The translations under genes and the position numbers were made by a program. A stretch of 64,000 bases of DNA from Theocolax elegans (lineage: Eukaryota > Arthropoda > Insecta > Hymenoptera > Cerocephalidae), in assembly GCA_026168455.1 (NCBI GenBank), contig CM047429.1, forward strand, positions 9,761,125-9,825,124, in the 5' to 3' direction. Shown one piece after another: positions 20,969-31,529 of this stretch. The notes under the pieces were generated by a model. The model worked only from the letters and a program-made list of their open reading frames with translations, was not told where the DNA came from and did no database searches. Within the stretch, counting starts at the first letter, position 1, and each line of letters opens with the position of its first letter.

Positions 20969-21936
20969 GGTTAGAACATGACTGTCAGCCCAAACGGCCC
21001 GGTATCTTAGTACTCGTCGTCGGAGAGTCAGCCTTCAAAATTTAAAGAACGGTCGCGTTAATCCATTAACGTCCAAAGAGACCATCTTTTGACAATACTT
21101 ACAGTCGTGTACAGCATCTACTTAAAATTGTTCAAATAATAGTTGAGTACTCATTTCTAACGTAAAATATTATGTACTTTTTTAATCCGGCATCAAAACT
21201 GTCGAAAAAATTGTTGTTAAAAAGTTATAAACAATTTTTTGAAAAAAACATAAATTTTCGAGATAAAAAATTCGTTTAACCAAAATTTTCGAACGTAAGA
21301 GGGCTTACTCGCGTGTCTAACGCATGTAGATTTGGTCAATGACATGTAAACTTTATTGTAAAATAAATGCATACCCAAATTAAAAATGGCGGCCATCGAA
21401 ACAACCCCTTTTCCACGAAAATTTTCCAAAAAAATTCGTAATTTTTTTTCTCGGTTAGAATTGACTTAACGAAAAAAATTTATGGAACCAAAAGTGCTTA
21501 GACTTAATTGAGAAACACGTGTGCATTTCTTCAGAATTTTTTGAGCAATTTTTGGATTTTTGAATATCCACATTTTTTGAAAAATCCAAAAGTCGCAAAA
21601 ACTTCAACAATTTTTAATTCAACAAAGACTAACTTTACAAAAATAAGTTATGGAACAAAAAGTGCTTAGAATTAGCCAAAAAATACGTGTGAATTATTTC
21701 AGAATTTTTTGAGCAACAATTTTTTATCTCGAAAATTTTTGTTTTTTTTTTTCAAAAAATTGTTTATAACTTTTTAATAACAATTTTTTTGACAGTTTTG
21801 ATGCCGGATTGAGAAAGTACATAAAATTTTACGTTAGAAATGAGTACTCAACTATTATTTGAACAATTTGAAGTAGATGTTCCGACATCGAGTACTAAGA
21901 TACCGGTCCGTTTGGGCTGACAGTCATGTTCTAACC
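20969..21936. mobile_element. Inverted-repeat element of 968 bp
   Basis: The ends GGTTAGAACATGACTGTCAG and CTGACAGTCATGTTCTAACC are perfect inverted repeats, continuing through CCCAAACGG.CCGGTATCTTA. Matching arms resume at 21119-21260 and 21720-21895. The left arm has an extra ~100 bp that contains a TTAATCCATTAACGTCC stretch like the piggyBac 1 terminus, so a related end may be nested there. No ORF of note. Confidence 0.75.
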
Positions 21937-22113
21937 AAGCGTAAAAATATATTTAATAATAATGTGTAACGAAGTAAAATAATATAGATTGATTATATTG
22001 CATCTTAACGACTTGTAAGTAATTACGAATAGTAGATAATTTATTTAATTAGATAACAATATAATTAATTAAATATAATTTTTCGTAGTAAAATATAGTT
22101 TGATGTTTTCATG

Positions 22114-22449
22114 TTAATATTTTAATTTTATCACATACAAAGAGAGTCCACATCCTTCCGGAAACGGATCCTTACCAAACTCTAGGATATGATTTCTACT
22201 GTAAAAATATGATAAAAGCAAATAACGAAAAATCTTGCTCAAAATTGACTTTGATTGTTTATCACTAGGAAACAAGTAAAGACATACATTCAAACCAAAT
22301 TTTAAAAGAACATTGAGATTATGTGGATATGTTTTGAAAAAAAGAAGCTCAAATATCTTAATTTGGTCAAAAGATATGGAAAAAATAAAAATTGGACGAA
22401 ATTTTGGCCTTAAGAATTCTGTGACGGGTCTAATGTAAGCTTGAAACAC
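22114..22449 (-). other. Open frame of unknown nature, related to an inverted segment at 24287-24360
   Basis: A 111-residue open frame, rich in Phe and Leu. Its last part (ILEFGKDPFPEGCGLSLYV) is coded by DNA that reappears inverted and diverged at 24287-24360, next to a second open frame (24289-24543). The pair may be remnants of a duplicated gene or of an element. I do not recognise the protein. Confidence 0.3.
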
Positions 22450-22509
22450 AAAAATACATTTATTTTTGCCTAACCCGAAATAAATGTATTAGGTGGAAGA
22501 ATCTGGGGT

Positions 22510-22860
22510 AGCTAAAGAAGTAAACAAATAATTCTTTCTCATCCCAGTTTAATCTCCAAATTAAATAAATTTGATAAATTAGAATAATGAATTAATAATT
22601 ACAAAGTCTTGGGAAAACATAGAATTAACCAAATAATTCCATATCATCCAATTTTGCTTTGTATTATAGGATTTTATAATACGAGACAACTTGGGAAGAA
22701 TTGGAATTAATCAAATGATTCCATATCATCCAAGTTACTTCTCTAATTATGAAAAATGAAAGAACCTTTGGAAAAACATTAAATCAATTAAATAATCTCA
22801 TATTATCTAAAGTTAACTTCCTTTTATGATAGGGTTATGTGGTATTACGTAAGGTTAAGC
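22510..22860. repeat. Diverged ~100-bp tandem repeat
   Basis: Three related units contain CTTGGGAAAACATAGAATTA, CTTGGGAAGAATTGGAATTA and CTTTGGAAAAACATTAAATC. Each is followed by ..AATAATTCCATATCATCCAA or a variant. Old and diverged. Confidence 0.55.
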
Positions 22861-23933
22861 GTATGTGATACCCAAATTACAGGAACCTACCTCTAAAATC
22901 CCAAAAATTTTAAAAACTAATGTAATTAAAAATCTGAAAAAATTTACAGAGCGATTTTTTCAAAAAAATTAATTTATAATGAATTATATAGAAATAACCA
23001 TTTTTTGGTCGGTAATATATAGCTAAAAACATTGCTGCACGGCTGCTAAAAAATCTCGTGGATTTATTGATAAAAAAATTTGAAAAAATTCATAGACTGT
23101 CTTCAATGTAAATACAACACCGTTACAGAGCGTTTTTTTCGATAAAGTATACTGTTCGCTTAAGAAAAAATAAATAGTAATTCTGTTTTGAAGGGTTTAC
23201 ATCTCCTTAAATGAGCAAATCGCTAGAGCCATTTAAATTTAAAGAATATTGTATTTAACTAACGCGGTCCGACCTGTTAGGCCATCCGCGAACTCTAGGC
23301 GAATGCTGCCCTCGGCAGCGATACAACTCATTATATATGATTAGCCTTGTTGAAGGGATCAACTTCCCACTTTTTCCATTTTACCACCTGGATCCTTGTA
23401 ATTCGGTTTCCCTTTCTCCTTCCTTCTCATATATACATATGTGACCATGTTAGTATTATGTTTATCTTGAGGTCGTCTACCTTGTTTCTTTCTACATGTT
23501 TCTGCCTTAGTTCTTTCGCTAAATTTATTAAAACATCTTTTCTTATATTCTATTTTATATTTATTAAATTGTTAACAATTATAATAACATTATTAATAAC
23601 AATCATTTCTACCCTCTTGCCTTTGCTTAATAGAATTTATTTATTTTAAATTAGTTATATAATTATATCCTTTTGCTTAATAATTTTAATATCTATAATT
23701 TATTTTATTATTTAATCCATTTCTAAATATTTTAAATGTAATGTAAAATTTAACTGTACACATTTTATATTTTTGTAGATCTTATAAATTATTAACTTTG
23801 CTATTTCTTATCGTATTGACTTCATATTTTTGACAAAAGTAGCAAAAACATAAAAATTTCAATAAAATTATAAATTATATCAATTTTAATTATTTAATTA
23901 TTTAAATAAATTAATTTAAATAATTAATAAAAC
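22861..23933. other. Gene-free region
   Basis: The open frame at 23347-23649 is Ser/Ile/Leu-rich low-complexity translation of T-rich DNA and is not considered a gene. Nothing else recognised. Confidence 0.35.
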
Positions 23934-24006
23934 TGCCGAGAGTTGGATTTGAACCCCGATCTCCCGCATCGAACACTAACGCTCTACCGCTTGAGCCATT
24001 GTTCAA
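23934..24006 (-). tRNA. tRNA-like sequence or tRNA-derived SINE head
   Basis: On the minus strand a Pol III A box (TGGCTCAAGCGG, 23987-23998) and a perfect B box (GGTTCAAATCC, 23945-23955) are correctly spaced. A D-stem GCTC/GAGC forms. The anticodon stem needs two G-T pairs, and the acceptor and T stems do not pair well. So this is a tRNA pseudogene or SINE head rather than a working tRNA. No anticodon is assigned. Confidence 0.5.
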
Positions 24007-24906
24007 TGCGACTGGATACTAACTATATGTCTACATATAATCAGACCCGTCACATCATTAAATTGTAATGCTAAATTTTCAATAAAATTTCGTTTATTTT
24101 TTTTCTTCTACATCTTTTGACCAATTTAAGATCTACTTAATCTCAGTTTTCTTTTAAAATAAATCTTCACTTGTTACCGAGTTATAAGCAATCAATCACA
24201 AAGTCAATCCTTCTTTAACGAGATTTTTCGTTATTTCATTATATCTATCAAAGAAAAGGACGTTGGAATCTAAAACTTATAGTAGAAATCATATCCTAAA
24301 ATTTGGTAAAGATCCGTTTCCCAAAGGGTGTACTCTCTTTGTCAGTTTTATGATCATGTTGTACGTGTAACATTTTATCGATCTTCCCGAGATAGAAGTA
24401 ACAATAGATGTAAAGTGTAAAATAAGATGCATATTGATAGTAATGTTTCTTACCGTATAGGATTTCAATGCGCCTGGCATACTCGTTAACAGCATCACTT
24501 GTATTTGTAAAATTTTATCTGAAATACTTGCAGAATTTAACAATGAGATTGCAAATACTTATAACATATAATGTTGGAAATAAGTAGTTTGCATATAATC
24601 TTGTAGAATGGGCAAACTATAAATTTATACAAAAATTTAAGTTCTGAAGCTTTCTAATATGATAAATTGCCTAAATTTCGAGAATGTCTAACAACGATAT
24701 CTATTGGCCGAATCGAACAAAGAGCCTTGTTTATATTAGGCAAAAATGAACGCAGTGAAGCCGAGTGTTCAGAGTGATCGTAGTCGTCGCAGTAAAATCG
24801 TATATAATTTCAGAAAGAACCGTAGCAACTTTTACATCAAATACATCCATTTTTAATATGACGGCTTTATCTGCTTATGTAATAATTTCATTTGATGAAT
24901 ACAAAA
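24007..24906. other. Gene-free region with a possible exon fragment
   Basis: The minus-strand frame 24289-24543 holds LQIQVMLLTSMPGALKSYT and then a GGTAAGAA donor-like site. This could be an exon end, but no family is recognised. Otherwise non-coding. Confidence 0.3.
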
Positions 24907-25149
24907 TTAAATTGTTAGAATGAGGAAAAGTGATTTGGCACACAAATCACACGTTCCACATATTACCATACCTCTACACTTGACAGTTTTCTTATTACTG
25001 GTTTCAAAATCTATATTTTCACATACTTTTAAATGTGATTCACGGAAAACTTTTACAAACTGATTAGGTACGGGTTTATGGGTACCAGACCATAATCTGG
25101 CTAAGAGAATGTTTTTTTTTCTTAATGCGCCTTTCATACAGTCACTCAT
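24907..25149 (-). pseudogene. Fragment of a CACTA/Transposase_21-like protein
   Basis: An 80-residue frame with LLARLWSGTHKPVPNQFVK, a spacer, then GMVICGTCDLCAKSLF. This resembles the metazoan CACTA/EnSpm-related transposase core, where a long acidic or glycine-containing loop is followed by a hydrophobic strand and CGTCDxxAK. Only this core piece is present. Its start lies at the TTAA that bounds the MITE at 25153, so the MITE may have interrupted a longer frame. The family call is by pattern only. Confidence 0.45.
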
Positions 25150-25152
25150 TAA

Positions 25153-25624
25153 GGGCAGTCCGTACTCATAGCTTCACATTCGACAATAATTATGGACATT
25201 TAAGGAAAATAGAGGTTTTATCACACATAATCAGAGTTAAGCGCCATAACTATTGATGTAATGATTAATTACAAATTGTGCTTACCCGATCGAAAAGTTA
25301 GTATTTTCGACGAATAGTGATAAGTACGAAGTGACTTTACTACATTGATTCGTACTTACTACATGAATTCGCACTTATTACATTGATTCGTACTTATTAC
25401 ATTGATTCGTACTTATTACATTGATTCGTACTTATTACATTGATTCGTACTTATTACATCAATAGCGATGGCGCTCAACTCTGATTATGTGTGGTAAAAA
25501 CTCTATTTTCTTTAAATGTCCATAATTATTGTCGAATATGAACTTAGCATATCTGACGGCAGCACCACTTCTGTTCGCAAATTTTCTGGTGACGGATTTG
25601 TGAAGCTATTAGTACGGACTCCCC
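25153..25624. mobile_element. 472-bp TTAA-flanked MITE
   Basis: TTAA at 25149-25152 and 25625-25628. Ends are GGGCAGTCCGTACT and AGTACGGACTCCCC. Subterminal arms match in reverse (TTCGACAATAATTATGGACA with TGTCCATAATTATTGTCGAA, and CACACATAATCAGAGTT with its complement). The centre holds a 19-bp tandem repeat. TTAA flanks suggest mobilisation by a piggyBac-type transposase. Confidence 0.8.
25344..25457. repeat. 19-bp tandem repeat, six units, inside the MITE
   Basis: Six exact-length units of ATTGATTCGTACTTATTAC. The first two carry substitutions and the last four are identical, which suggests recent expansion by slippage. Confidence 0.9.
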
Positions 25625-25869
25625 TTAACTATCAAATAAAATAGCCAAATATTGGATTTCGACGATTTAAAAATTGTACATTATATTTATCATTTAGTTA
25701 TTAAGTTTCGGAGTTTAATAAAATTCAAATTTACGCGCGATATTTATTATTAAATTAATTACTAAATAAGTAATAACCATCTGTAGATAATTAGCTTACA
25801 TTTTTAAATTACATATAAAAAAACTATTACAATTTGAACTGCAATTTGACTTGGTTCATAATACTATCG

Positions 25870-26290
25870 TAAAATTGGCTAAGGTTTTTGTATCATCTTT
25901 AACATTATTCGCATTTTTTTCTAATTTAATGTGGGTCATTTCTGATATCAGTCTTTTTTCCCAAATCTTTTCTCGATCTCGTATTTCTAAATTGTTAAAA
26001 TTAAAGATATGATAATATTTTACTATGTGATCGTGAATAACACTGTACGCGAAACTTTTTAATATTATTTTTGTGTTTTCTTATTCTACATTGTAATTGT
26101 CTTTTCGTCTCTACTATGAATGTCGTGTCGCAGTCGTTACATATAATTTTATATACCACGTTTGTTTCAAAAAGTTTATCGGTTTTTTCCTTACCTCTCA
26201 CAATAGTATTACCCAAGCCATTGCAAATTTTGGGAACCGCTCCAATACCTTCTCTTTCATGAAGTCAGATATATTATGATAAAATTTCGG
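25870..26290 (-). pseudogene. Penelope-like element GIY-YIG endonuclease remnant
   Basis: The minus-strand frame carries NVVYKIICNDCDTTFIVETK followed by RQLQCRIRKHKNNIKK. This is the GIY-YIG nuclease start of Penelope-like retroelements, with the CxxC insertion typical of them. A frameshift near 26050 moves to a second frame with KRLISEMTHIKLEKN near its end, the usual C-terminus. The normal GQT core position reads VET. The RT part expected upstream is absent. Penelope endonucleases nick target DNA to prime reverse transcription; this one is inactive by frameshift and loss of RT. Confidence 0.8.
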
Positions 26291-26519
26291 TAAATAAAGG
26301 ACGTTTATGGTTGCTAAGTATCTGTTTTGTTTATTTTGATGAATAAAATGTTAAAATTCTTCTATGATATTATAATGATAACATTTGTTTCTCCTAAATA
26401 TAGTTACATATTTTATAAAAATGGCTTAATTATAGGAACACGGATTGGAAATAAACCGGAATTGGAATGTAGGTTAAGAAATTGCGTTAGCAATCCGGAA
26501 TTAAATCATTCTATTATAT

Positions 26520-27150
26520 ATAGAAATGCCTTTTTGTCCCTCACACAAAAATGCAATCTTTCAGCAAATGCATAAAAATTCATTTTTTCCTCATACACAA
26601 AAATGCATTTTTTCTTCAAAAGCATAAAAATACATTTTTTTCTAAATGCATGAAAATGCATTTTTCTCCATGTGCATAAAAATGCATTTTCCCTCAAATG
26701 CATTCGAATGCACTTTGTCTCAAATGTCTATATTTTTTTCGAGTGCATTAAAATGCAATTTGTCTACAAATGTATGAAAATGCATTATTTTCCAAATGCA
26801 TAGAAATTCATTTCTTTTTAAATGCATAAAAATGCACTATGTCTGAAATGTCCAAATATTTTTTTTAAATCATTAAAATGTACTTTGTCCCTAATTGTAA
26901 AAATGCAATTTTTAAATGCATGAAAATGCCTTTTTTTCTTCTAACGCATAAAAGTTCATATTTTTCAAATGAATAAAATATATTTATTCTTTAACTGCAT
27001 AAAAATTTATTTTTTCCCAAATGCATTAAAATGCACTTTGTCCCAAATGCTGAAAATTTTTTTCTAATGCATTTAAATGCTTTTTGTCCCAAATGCATAA
27101 AAATGAATTTTTTCCCCATTTGCATAAAAAATTATTTTTTCCACTTGATT
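26520..27150. repeat. ATGCAT-rich degenerate satellite
   Basis: About 20 irregular units around AAATGCATAAAAATGCATTT and TTTTTCCCAAATGCATAAA, spaced roughly 25-50 bp. ATGCAT is palindromic, so the tract can form many small cruciforms. Open frames through it are artefacts of the repeat. Confidence 0.75.
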
Positions 27151-27189
27151 TTCTTATGAGGACAAAGTTCTGCTACTCGATCTTTAAAA

Positions 27190-27448
27190 AAATATAAATT
27201 CAAGTTGGGAGAAACCTTGTCTTCTAAAACTAAGACGCATCGCCTGTATTCATCTACGAGCCATATTCAAGCAACTACGATTTTTCGACATCTGGCAATT
27301 ATCGAGTTCCGTACGCATACGCATCCGAGAGTCAACGTAACTGCATTTAACGCCGACGTCCGCAAGTCTAGCGGGACTTCACTGAGCCACACTTGACACG
27401 TCTAAGCTAGCTCTGCGATCCTCACCATATGTATATTTATAAGTATAC
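27190..27448 (-). repeat. Dispersed repeat R1, copy 2
   Basis: Reverse-strand homologue of 3497-3695, with the same order of landmarks and the same neighbouring TA-rich tract. Here it ends directly at the left end of the foldback element. Confidence 0.6.
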
Positions 27449-29102
27449 GGGTGGTTCTCTGTGACATCGAAGAAGAAAAAAATAAATATTGCTATAACTG
27501 TGGGAATATGTTTTAGAGGTATCCAGTAGTTCTCCTGAATTTTTTCAGATTTTTTCTGGGCCATTATTTTAAGTTACAGAGAGTCAAAGTTGACATTTTA
27601 GCACTTTTTTGCATTATATGCCATTTTCATGAATTTTTAGCTCCCAGGGGATGCATTTTTCACTAAAAACATAAGTATGACTTTTTTTGTAAAATTTTCC
27701 GAACTTTTCATTAAAAATACTTTTAAAGGCATAAATGTATGCTGTCACACTCTTGTAAGCCATTTAAACCTTAAATAGTGAAAATCAGCAATTCTGCTCC
27801 AGACTCTGGTAACCTAATACTGTCTAAAAGATGTCTTTTTATAGTCAGAAACTGCCTAAAAATTTCCATAGTGGGTCTAAATCATTAAGATCACTTATGG
27901 TCAAAATATCCGGGAAAAGTGCCCGAAATATTAATAGAAATGTATATTTGTTGCCTTATAACGATGAAATTAGTATCATTATCATTGCAAAAAAATTTAT
28001 GCACTTACCTTGGAATGGTAGAAAAGTATCTCCACTTGTTTCAGAATCCATCTAATCCCCTGTAAGCTGCTACAAATACAAATATTATTATAAAATTATA
28101 AAAAATTATTTTTTAAACATTTATAATGCTGGATTTTTAGTTTTACATCCCTTACAAGAATTATAATACTAATCTGAAGGATTACTATAAAAGTATCAAC
28201 ATTATTACTATTATTATTCAGGAATACATTGTTTAGATTTCACAAACTTGTCACTGTCACGTTATCATATTATTCATTATAATTATATATCCGATTTATT
28301 TATATATCTTTTGTATTAAATACGTATATTCAGTTATTGTAATAATGATGTTTATATATTTATAGTAATCCTTCAGATTAGTATTATAATTCTTGTAAGG
28401 GATGTAAAACTAAAAATTCAGCATTATAAATGTTTAAAAATTAATTTTTTACATTTGTATAATAATATTTGTGTTTTTAGCAGCTTACAGGGGATTAGAT
28501 GGATACTGAAACAAGTGAAGATACTTTTCTACCACTCCAAGGTAAGTGCACAAATTTTTTTGCAATGATCATGCTAATAGATTCATCGTTATAAGGCAAC
28601 AAATATACATTTCTATTAATATTTCGGGCACTTTTCCCGGATATTTTGACCATAAGTGATCTTAATGATTTAGACCCACTCTGGAAATTTTTAGGCAATT
28701 TCTGACTATAAAAAGACATCTTTTAGACAGTATTAGGTTACCAGAGTCCGGAGCAGAATTGCTTATTTTCACTATTTAAGGTTTAAATGGCTTACAAGAG
28801 TGTGACAGCATACATTTATGTCTTTAAAAGTATTTTTAATGAAAAGTTCGGAAAATTTTACAAAAAAAGTCATACTTATGTATTTAGTGAAAAATGCATC
28901 CCCTGGGAGCTAAAAATTCATGAAAATGGGCATATAATGCAAAAAAGTGCTAAAATGTCAACTTTGACTCTCTGTAACTTAAAATAATGGCCCAGAAAAA
29001 ATCTGAAAAAATTCAGGAGAACTACTGGATACCTCTAAAACATATTCCCACAGTTATAGCAATATTTATTTTTTTCATCTTCGATGTCACAGAGAACCAC
29101 CC
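27449..29102. mobile_element. 1.65-kb foldback element with ~740-bp inverted arms
   Basis: The left arm 27449-28190 is matched in reverse by about 28351-29102 at roughly 95 percent identity by eye. Ends are GGGTGGTTCTCTGTGACATC and its complement, set in TA-rich flanks. The spacer is about 160 bp. Each arm contains the same 74-residue frame (27831-28055 plus, 28495-28719 minus). On the opposite strand of each arm there is a short ATG-initiated stretch, MDSETSGDTFLPFQ or MDTETSEDTFLPLQ, directly followed by GTAAGT. A transcript across the element would form a very long hairpin. No transposase is present. Confidence 0.8.
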
Positions 29103-29301
29103 ATATATATATATATATATATATACAAACATCAGTATCGGTACTTGTGGTGACACTACGTGTTATCTTGGTGTTTTGAGGTTATAAAACATATGTAACG
29201 ACTCAGATATAAGGGGGAGAATATTAATTGATAGAATAATGCATAAAAAACCAATAACCCAAATACCTAAATACCCCTCACGGGTAAAAAAGCACACTTT
29301 G
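29103..29301. repeat. (TA)n tract and short spacer
   Basis: TA repeat at 29102-29127, followed by non-coding sequence. Confidence 0.5.
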
Positions 29302-29384
29302 ACCTTATAATATTAATGAAGGATTGAAGCTATAACGTCCTTCGAGGTGCCGGAGGCCGGAGGCCTTCATTAATATTATAACGT
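29302..29384. other. Perfect 18-bp inverted repeat
   Basis: TTATAATATTAATGAAGG at 29305-29322 pairs exactly with 29364-29381. With flanking GAC/GTC the stem reaches 21 of 22. The 41-nt loop is GC-rich (GGTGCCGGAGGCCGG). No element is recognised. It could be a small foldback unit or an RNA hairpin. Confidence 0.7.
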
Positions 29385-30307
29385 CAAAGCGGGGCTCACA
29401 AAGATAATTTTCCGATTTTTTGTGTGTCGGCATAAGTACGGATACATGGTTGAATTTTCGGTGGAATTATGCTGACGTCGGCATAATTACCCCAAAAGTA
29501 AGCACAATTCCCATTTCCCGTAAGAATTTGTCGGCATAAGTACCGATTGATCAATTTATATATATATATAATATTAGTAAAACATAGCAGAACGGATATA
29601 GCATTGCAAAGACGTACGGATCTACTGGTACATTGTACTCGGCACTATATACTATTGTAAGGTATGTGTTATATACTTTAATACAATAAAGATCGTAGAC
29701 CTTGCTTTTATTCTTTTCTGTGCTTTCCATGTTCACGATATAGGATGTATACACGAGGTATAGTTAAATTATAAAAATTAAATTAGACAAATTTGGATCC
29801 TCCACCTAAGATATTATATAGTACAATATTATATAGTTTAAACACGGTAAGTTATTTAACCTCGGTAAGTTATTTTTTAAAAACCATTTATAATAATAAC
29901 CTATACTTGTTCCTTTAAATCATATAGATATTAGTTGCAACAGTTAAATAGTGTCATTTTTTGTTCGATAATGTCTGAAAGTAATAAATACTCGCAGTGG
30001 GTCAACGAAAATTTAAAAATTTTTGAATAAGAAGATGTATATTGTAATTAATTTTTATAAACTAGGAAATAAATTCTTCATTTACGCTAAATTGAAATTT
30101 TTTGTAGATTTTACATTAAGTTTTGTTCTCAACTTTAATTTCTTTAAAACACGATTCATAACTTTAAAATAGCTTTTATATTCCATGTTAAGTATTTCAT
30201 TTTACGTTATAGCATGTGTATCAATGCTCAATGAAGATGCAGAAGATTGAATTCCTGTATTAGGCATCTGTAGTTCACAAAATAATTCAGATGTGTATTT
30301 AATAATG
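29385..30307. other. Gene-free region with a possible LTR piece
   Basis: GGCATAAGTACGG and similar phrases recur at 29430-29545. A poly(A)-signal-bearing stretch (ACAATAAAGATCG near 29685) could be an LTR remnant. Nothing coding. Confidence 0.3.
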
Positions 30308-30790
30308 ATGTTTTTTTACAGTTAATGGATTGTATTATCAAAATAATTGCATTTTAATTAGAATGTTACGACAGTTGACAAAAATTTATTGTCACTTCCT
30401 ACATGAATTAATTATAAAATAATCTTACTATCAGAAAAAAATCCAAAAGTTCTATTCGTAAAGGGATGCAGTAGCTCTGTTTTACCGGCTTTATCTTCTT
30501 GACGAGTTTCCTCGAAAACGGCTAAAACGAATGAAAAATCCCTTTGGGGGTGGATTAAGGGGAGTGAAAGGAAGGGTGCTCAGGTCCTGGTATGACATAA
30601 TCCGTCAATAAAACAAATGCCATGCTAAACGAAAAATAGCTGTATAATTTAAATGTTATGGCTGCCATGCGACTGTTGCTATGCTGGTTTAGGTAAACAA
30701 ATCCGAGCTGAGCCGAACGAAGCAATTCGTTCACGGAAAGCACCGTCCATCGACGATGTTCTAACTTTGTAGAAACGCGTTGATATACGT
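30308..30790 (+). repeat. Repeat R2, left copy
   Basis: About 480 bp that recur inverted at 36060-36548. Landmarks: CAGTTAATGGATTGTA, ACGACAGTTGACAAAAATTT, CGGCTTTATCTTCTTGACGA and GCACCGTCCATCGACGA. The two copies enclose the CsRn1 element and could be terminal repeats of an older element or independent insertions. Confidence 0.75.
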
Positions 30791-31096
30791 AAGTATATTC
30801 GCATTTACATAAATTTAAAATTCCTAGTAACGAAAAACTAAAATAATAATCATGTTATAGTCGCGTGAGAAAACTATCCTTTTTCAAAGAAGTAGAGTAC
30901 TGCTTTATCGCCCGATTTTCTTCATTTGAAATCAACAAAAAAGTATTGCTAAACGTGCTAAATATTTGTGTACAGTAGCGGCTGATTGGCTATATATGGC
31001 TACGTGGGAGGTGAAAGAAACGAAACGAAGACTCATTTTTCGCATGTATACACTGAAGCATCCACAAAGGGTATTCGAATGCGGTATATATAGCCG

Positions 31097-31129
31097 TTCT
31101 CGCGTAAATATATATATATTACGCGAGAA
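31097..31129. other. Near-perfect palindrome
   Basis: TTCTCGCGTAA and TTACGCGAGAA are exact 11-bp arms around an AT core. Strong cruciform or hairpin potential; role unknown. Confidence 0.8.
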
Positions 31130-31176
31130 ACTGTATTCACACACTCACATAGTCATATGTGTTATATATATATAAC

Positions 31177-31245
31177 AATTCGCATCGTTCACGAAATGCA
31201 CCGTCCATCGACGACGTTCGAACTTTGTAGAAACGTGTATATATA
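31177..31245 (+). repeat. Repeat R2, partial third copy at the LTR border
   Basis: Contains CACGAAATGCACCGTCCATC and AACTTTGTAGAAACGTG, matching both full R2 copies and best the right one. The CsRn1 element inserted in the TA tract at its end, so this piece and the right copy flank the element in opposite orientation. Confidence 0.7.
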
Positions 31246-31514
31246 TGTGGGCAATAGGCACACAGAGTGTTTACCGCAGTAACCACTAGTTGGCGCTTCA
31301 CAGCGAGCGATATAGAGAGAGCGGGATAACCGCCGAAAGCAGTCGCGTCGTAGCTTCCGACGCATGAGTCCGCAAGAGCGGACGAGAGATTGTAACAATA
31401 AACTCTAATCATACTTATATCTCTGTCTAGCTATCATTGTACCTGTACCTCGAACTCCTGGTAACGCCGAGTGTGGCGGCGATACGATCAAGGCAACAGA
31501 CCCTGATCCCCACA
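31246..31514 (+). repeat. 5' LTR of the CsRn1-type element
   Basis: Holds a poly(A) signal AATAAA at 31397-31402. The boundaries are set by comparison with the 3' LTR and by TG..CA ends. Confidence 0.9.
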
Positions 31515-31516
31515 AC

Positions 31517-31529
31517 TGGTGACCCCGAC
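31517..31529 (+). other. Primer-binding site (tRNA-Trp type)
   Basis: TGGTGACCCCGAC two bases after the 5' LTR is complementary to the 3' end of tRNA-Trp, the primer used by the CsRn1 clade. Confidence 0.8.

Noticed and set aside
23347..23649. 100-codon hydrophobic plus-strand frame, considered as a membrane protein
   Set aside because: Low-complexity Leu/Ile/Phe/Ser sequence from T-rich DNA without conserved motif or splice context.
26506..26703. 65-codon minus frame with repeated CIFMLLKKK-like pattern
   Set aside because: Direct translation of the ATGCAT satellite.
31137..31412. Open frames across the CsRn1 LTR on the minus strand
   Set aside because: They are antisense to the LTR and recur identically in the other LTR; no domain.
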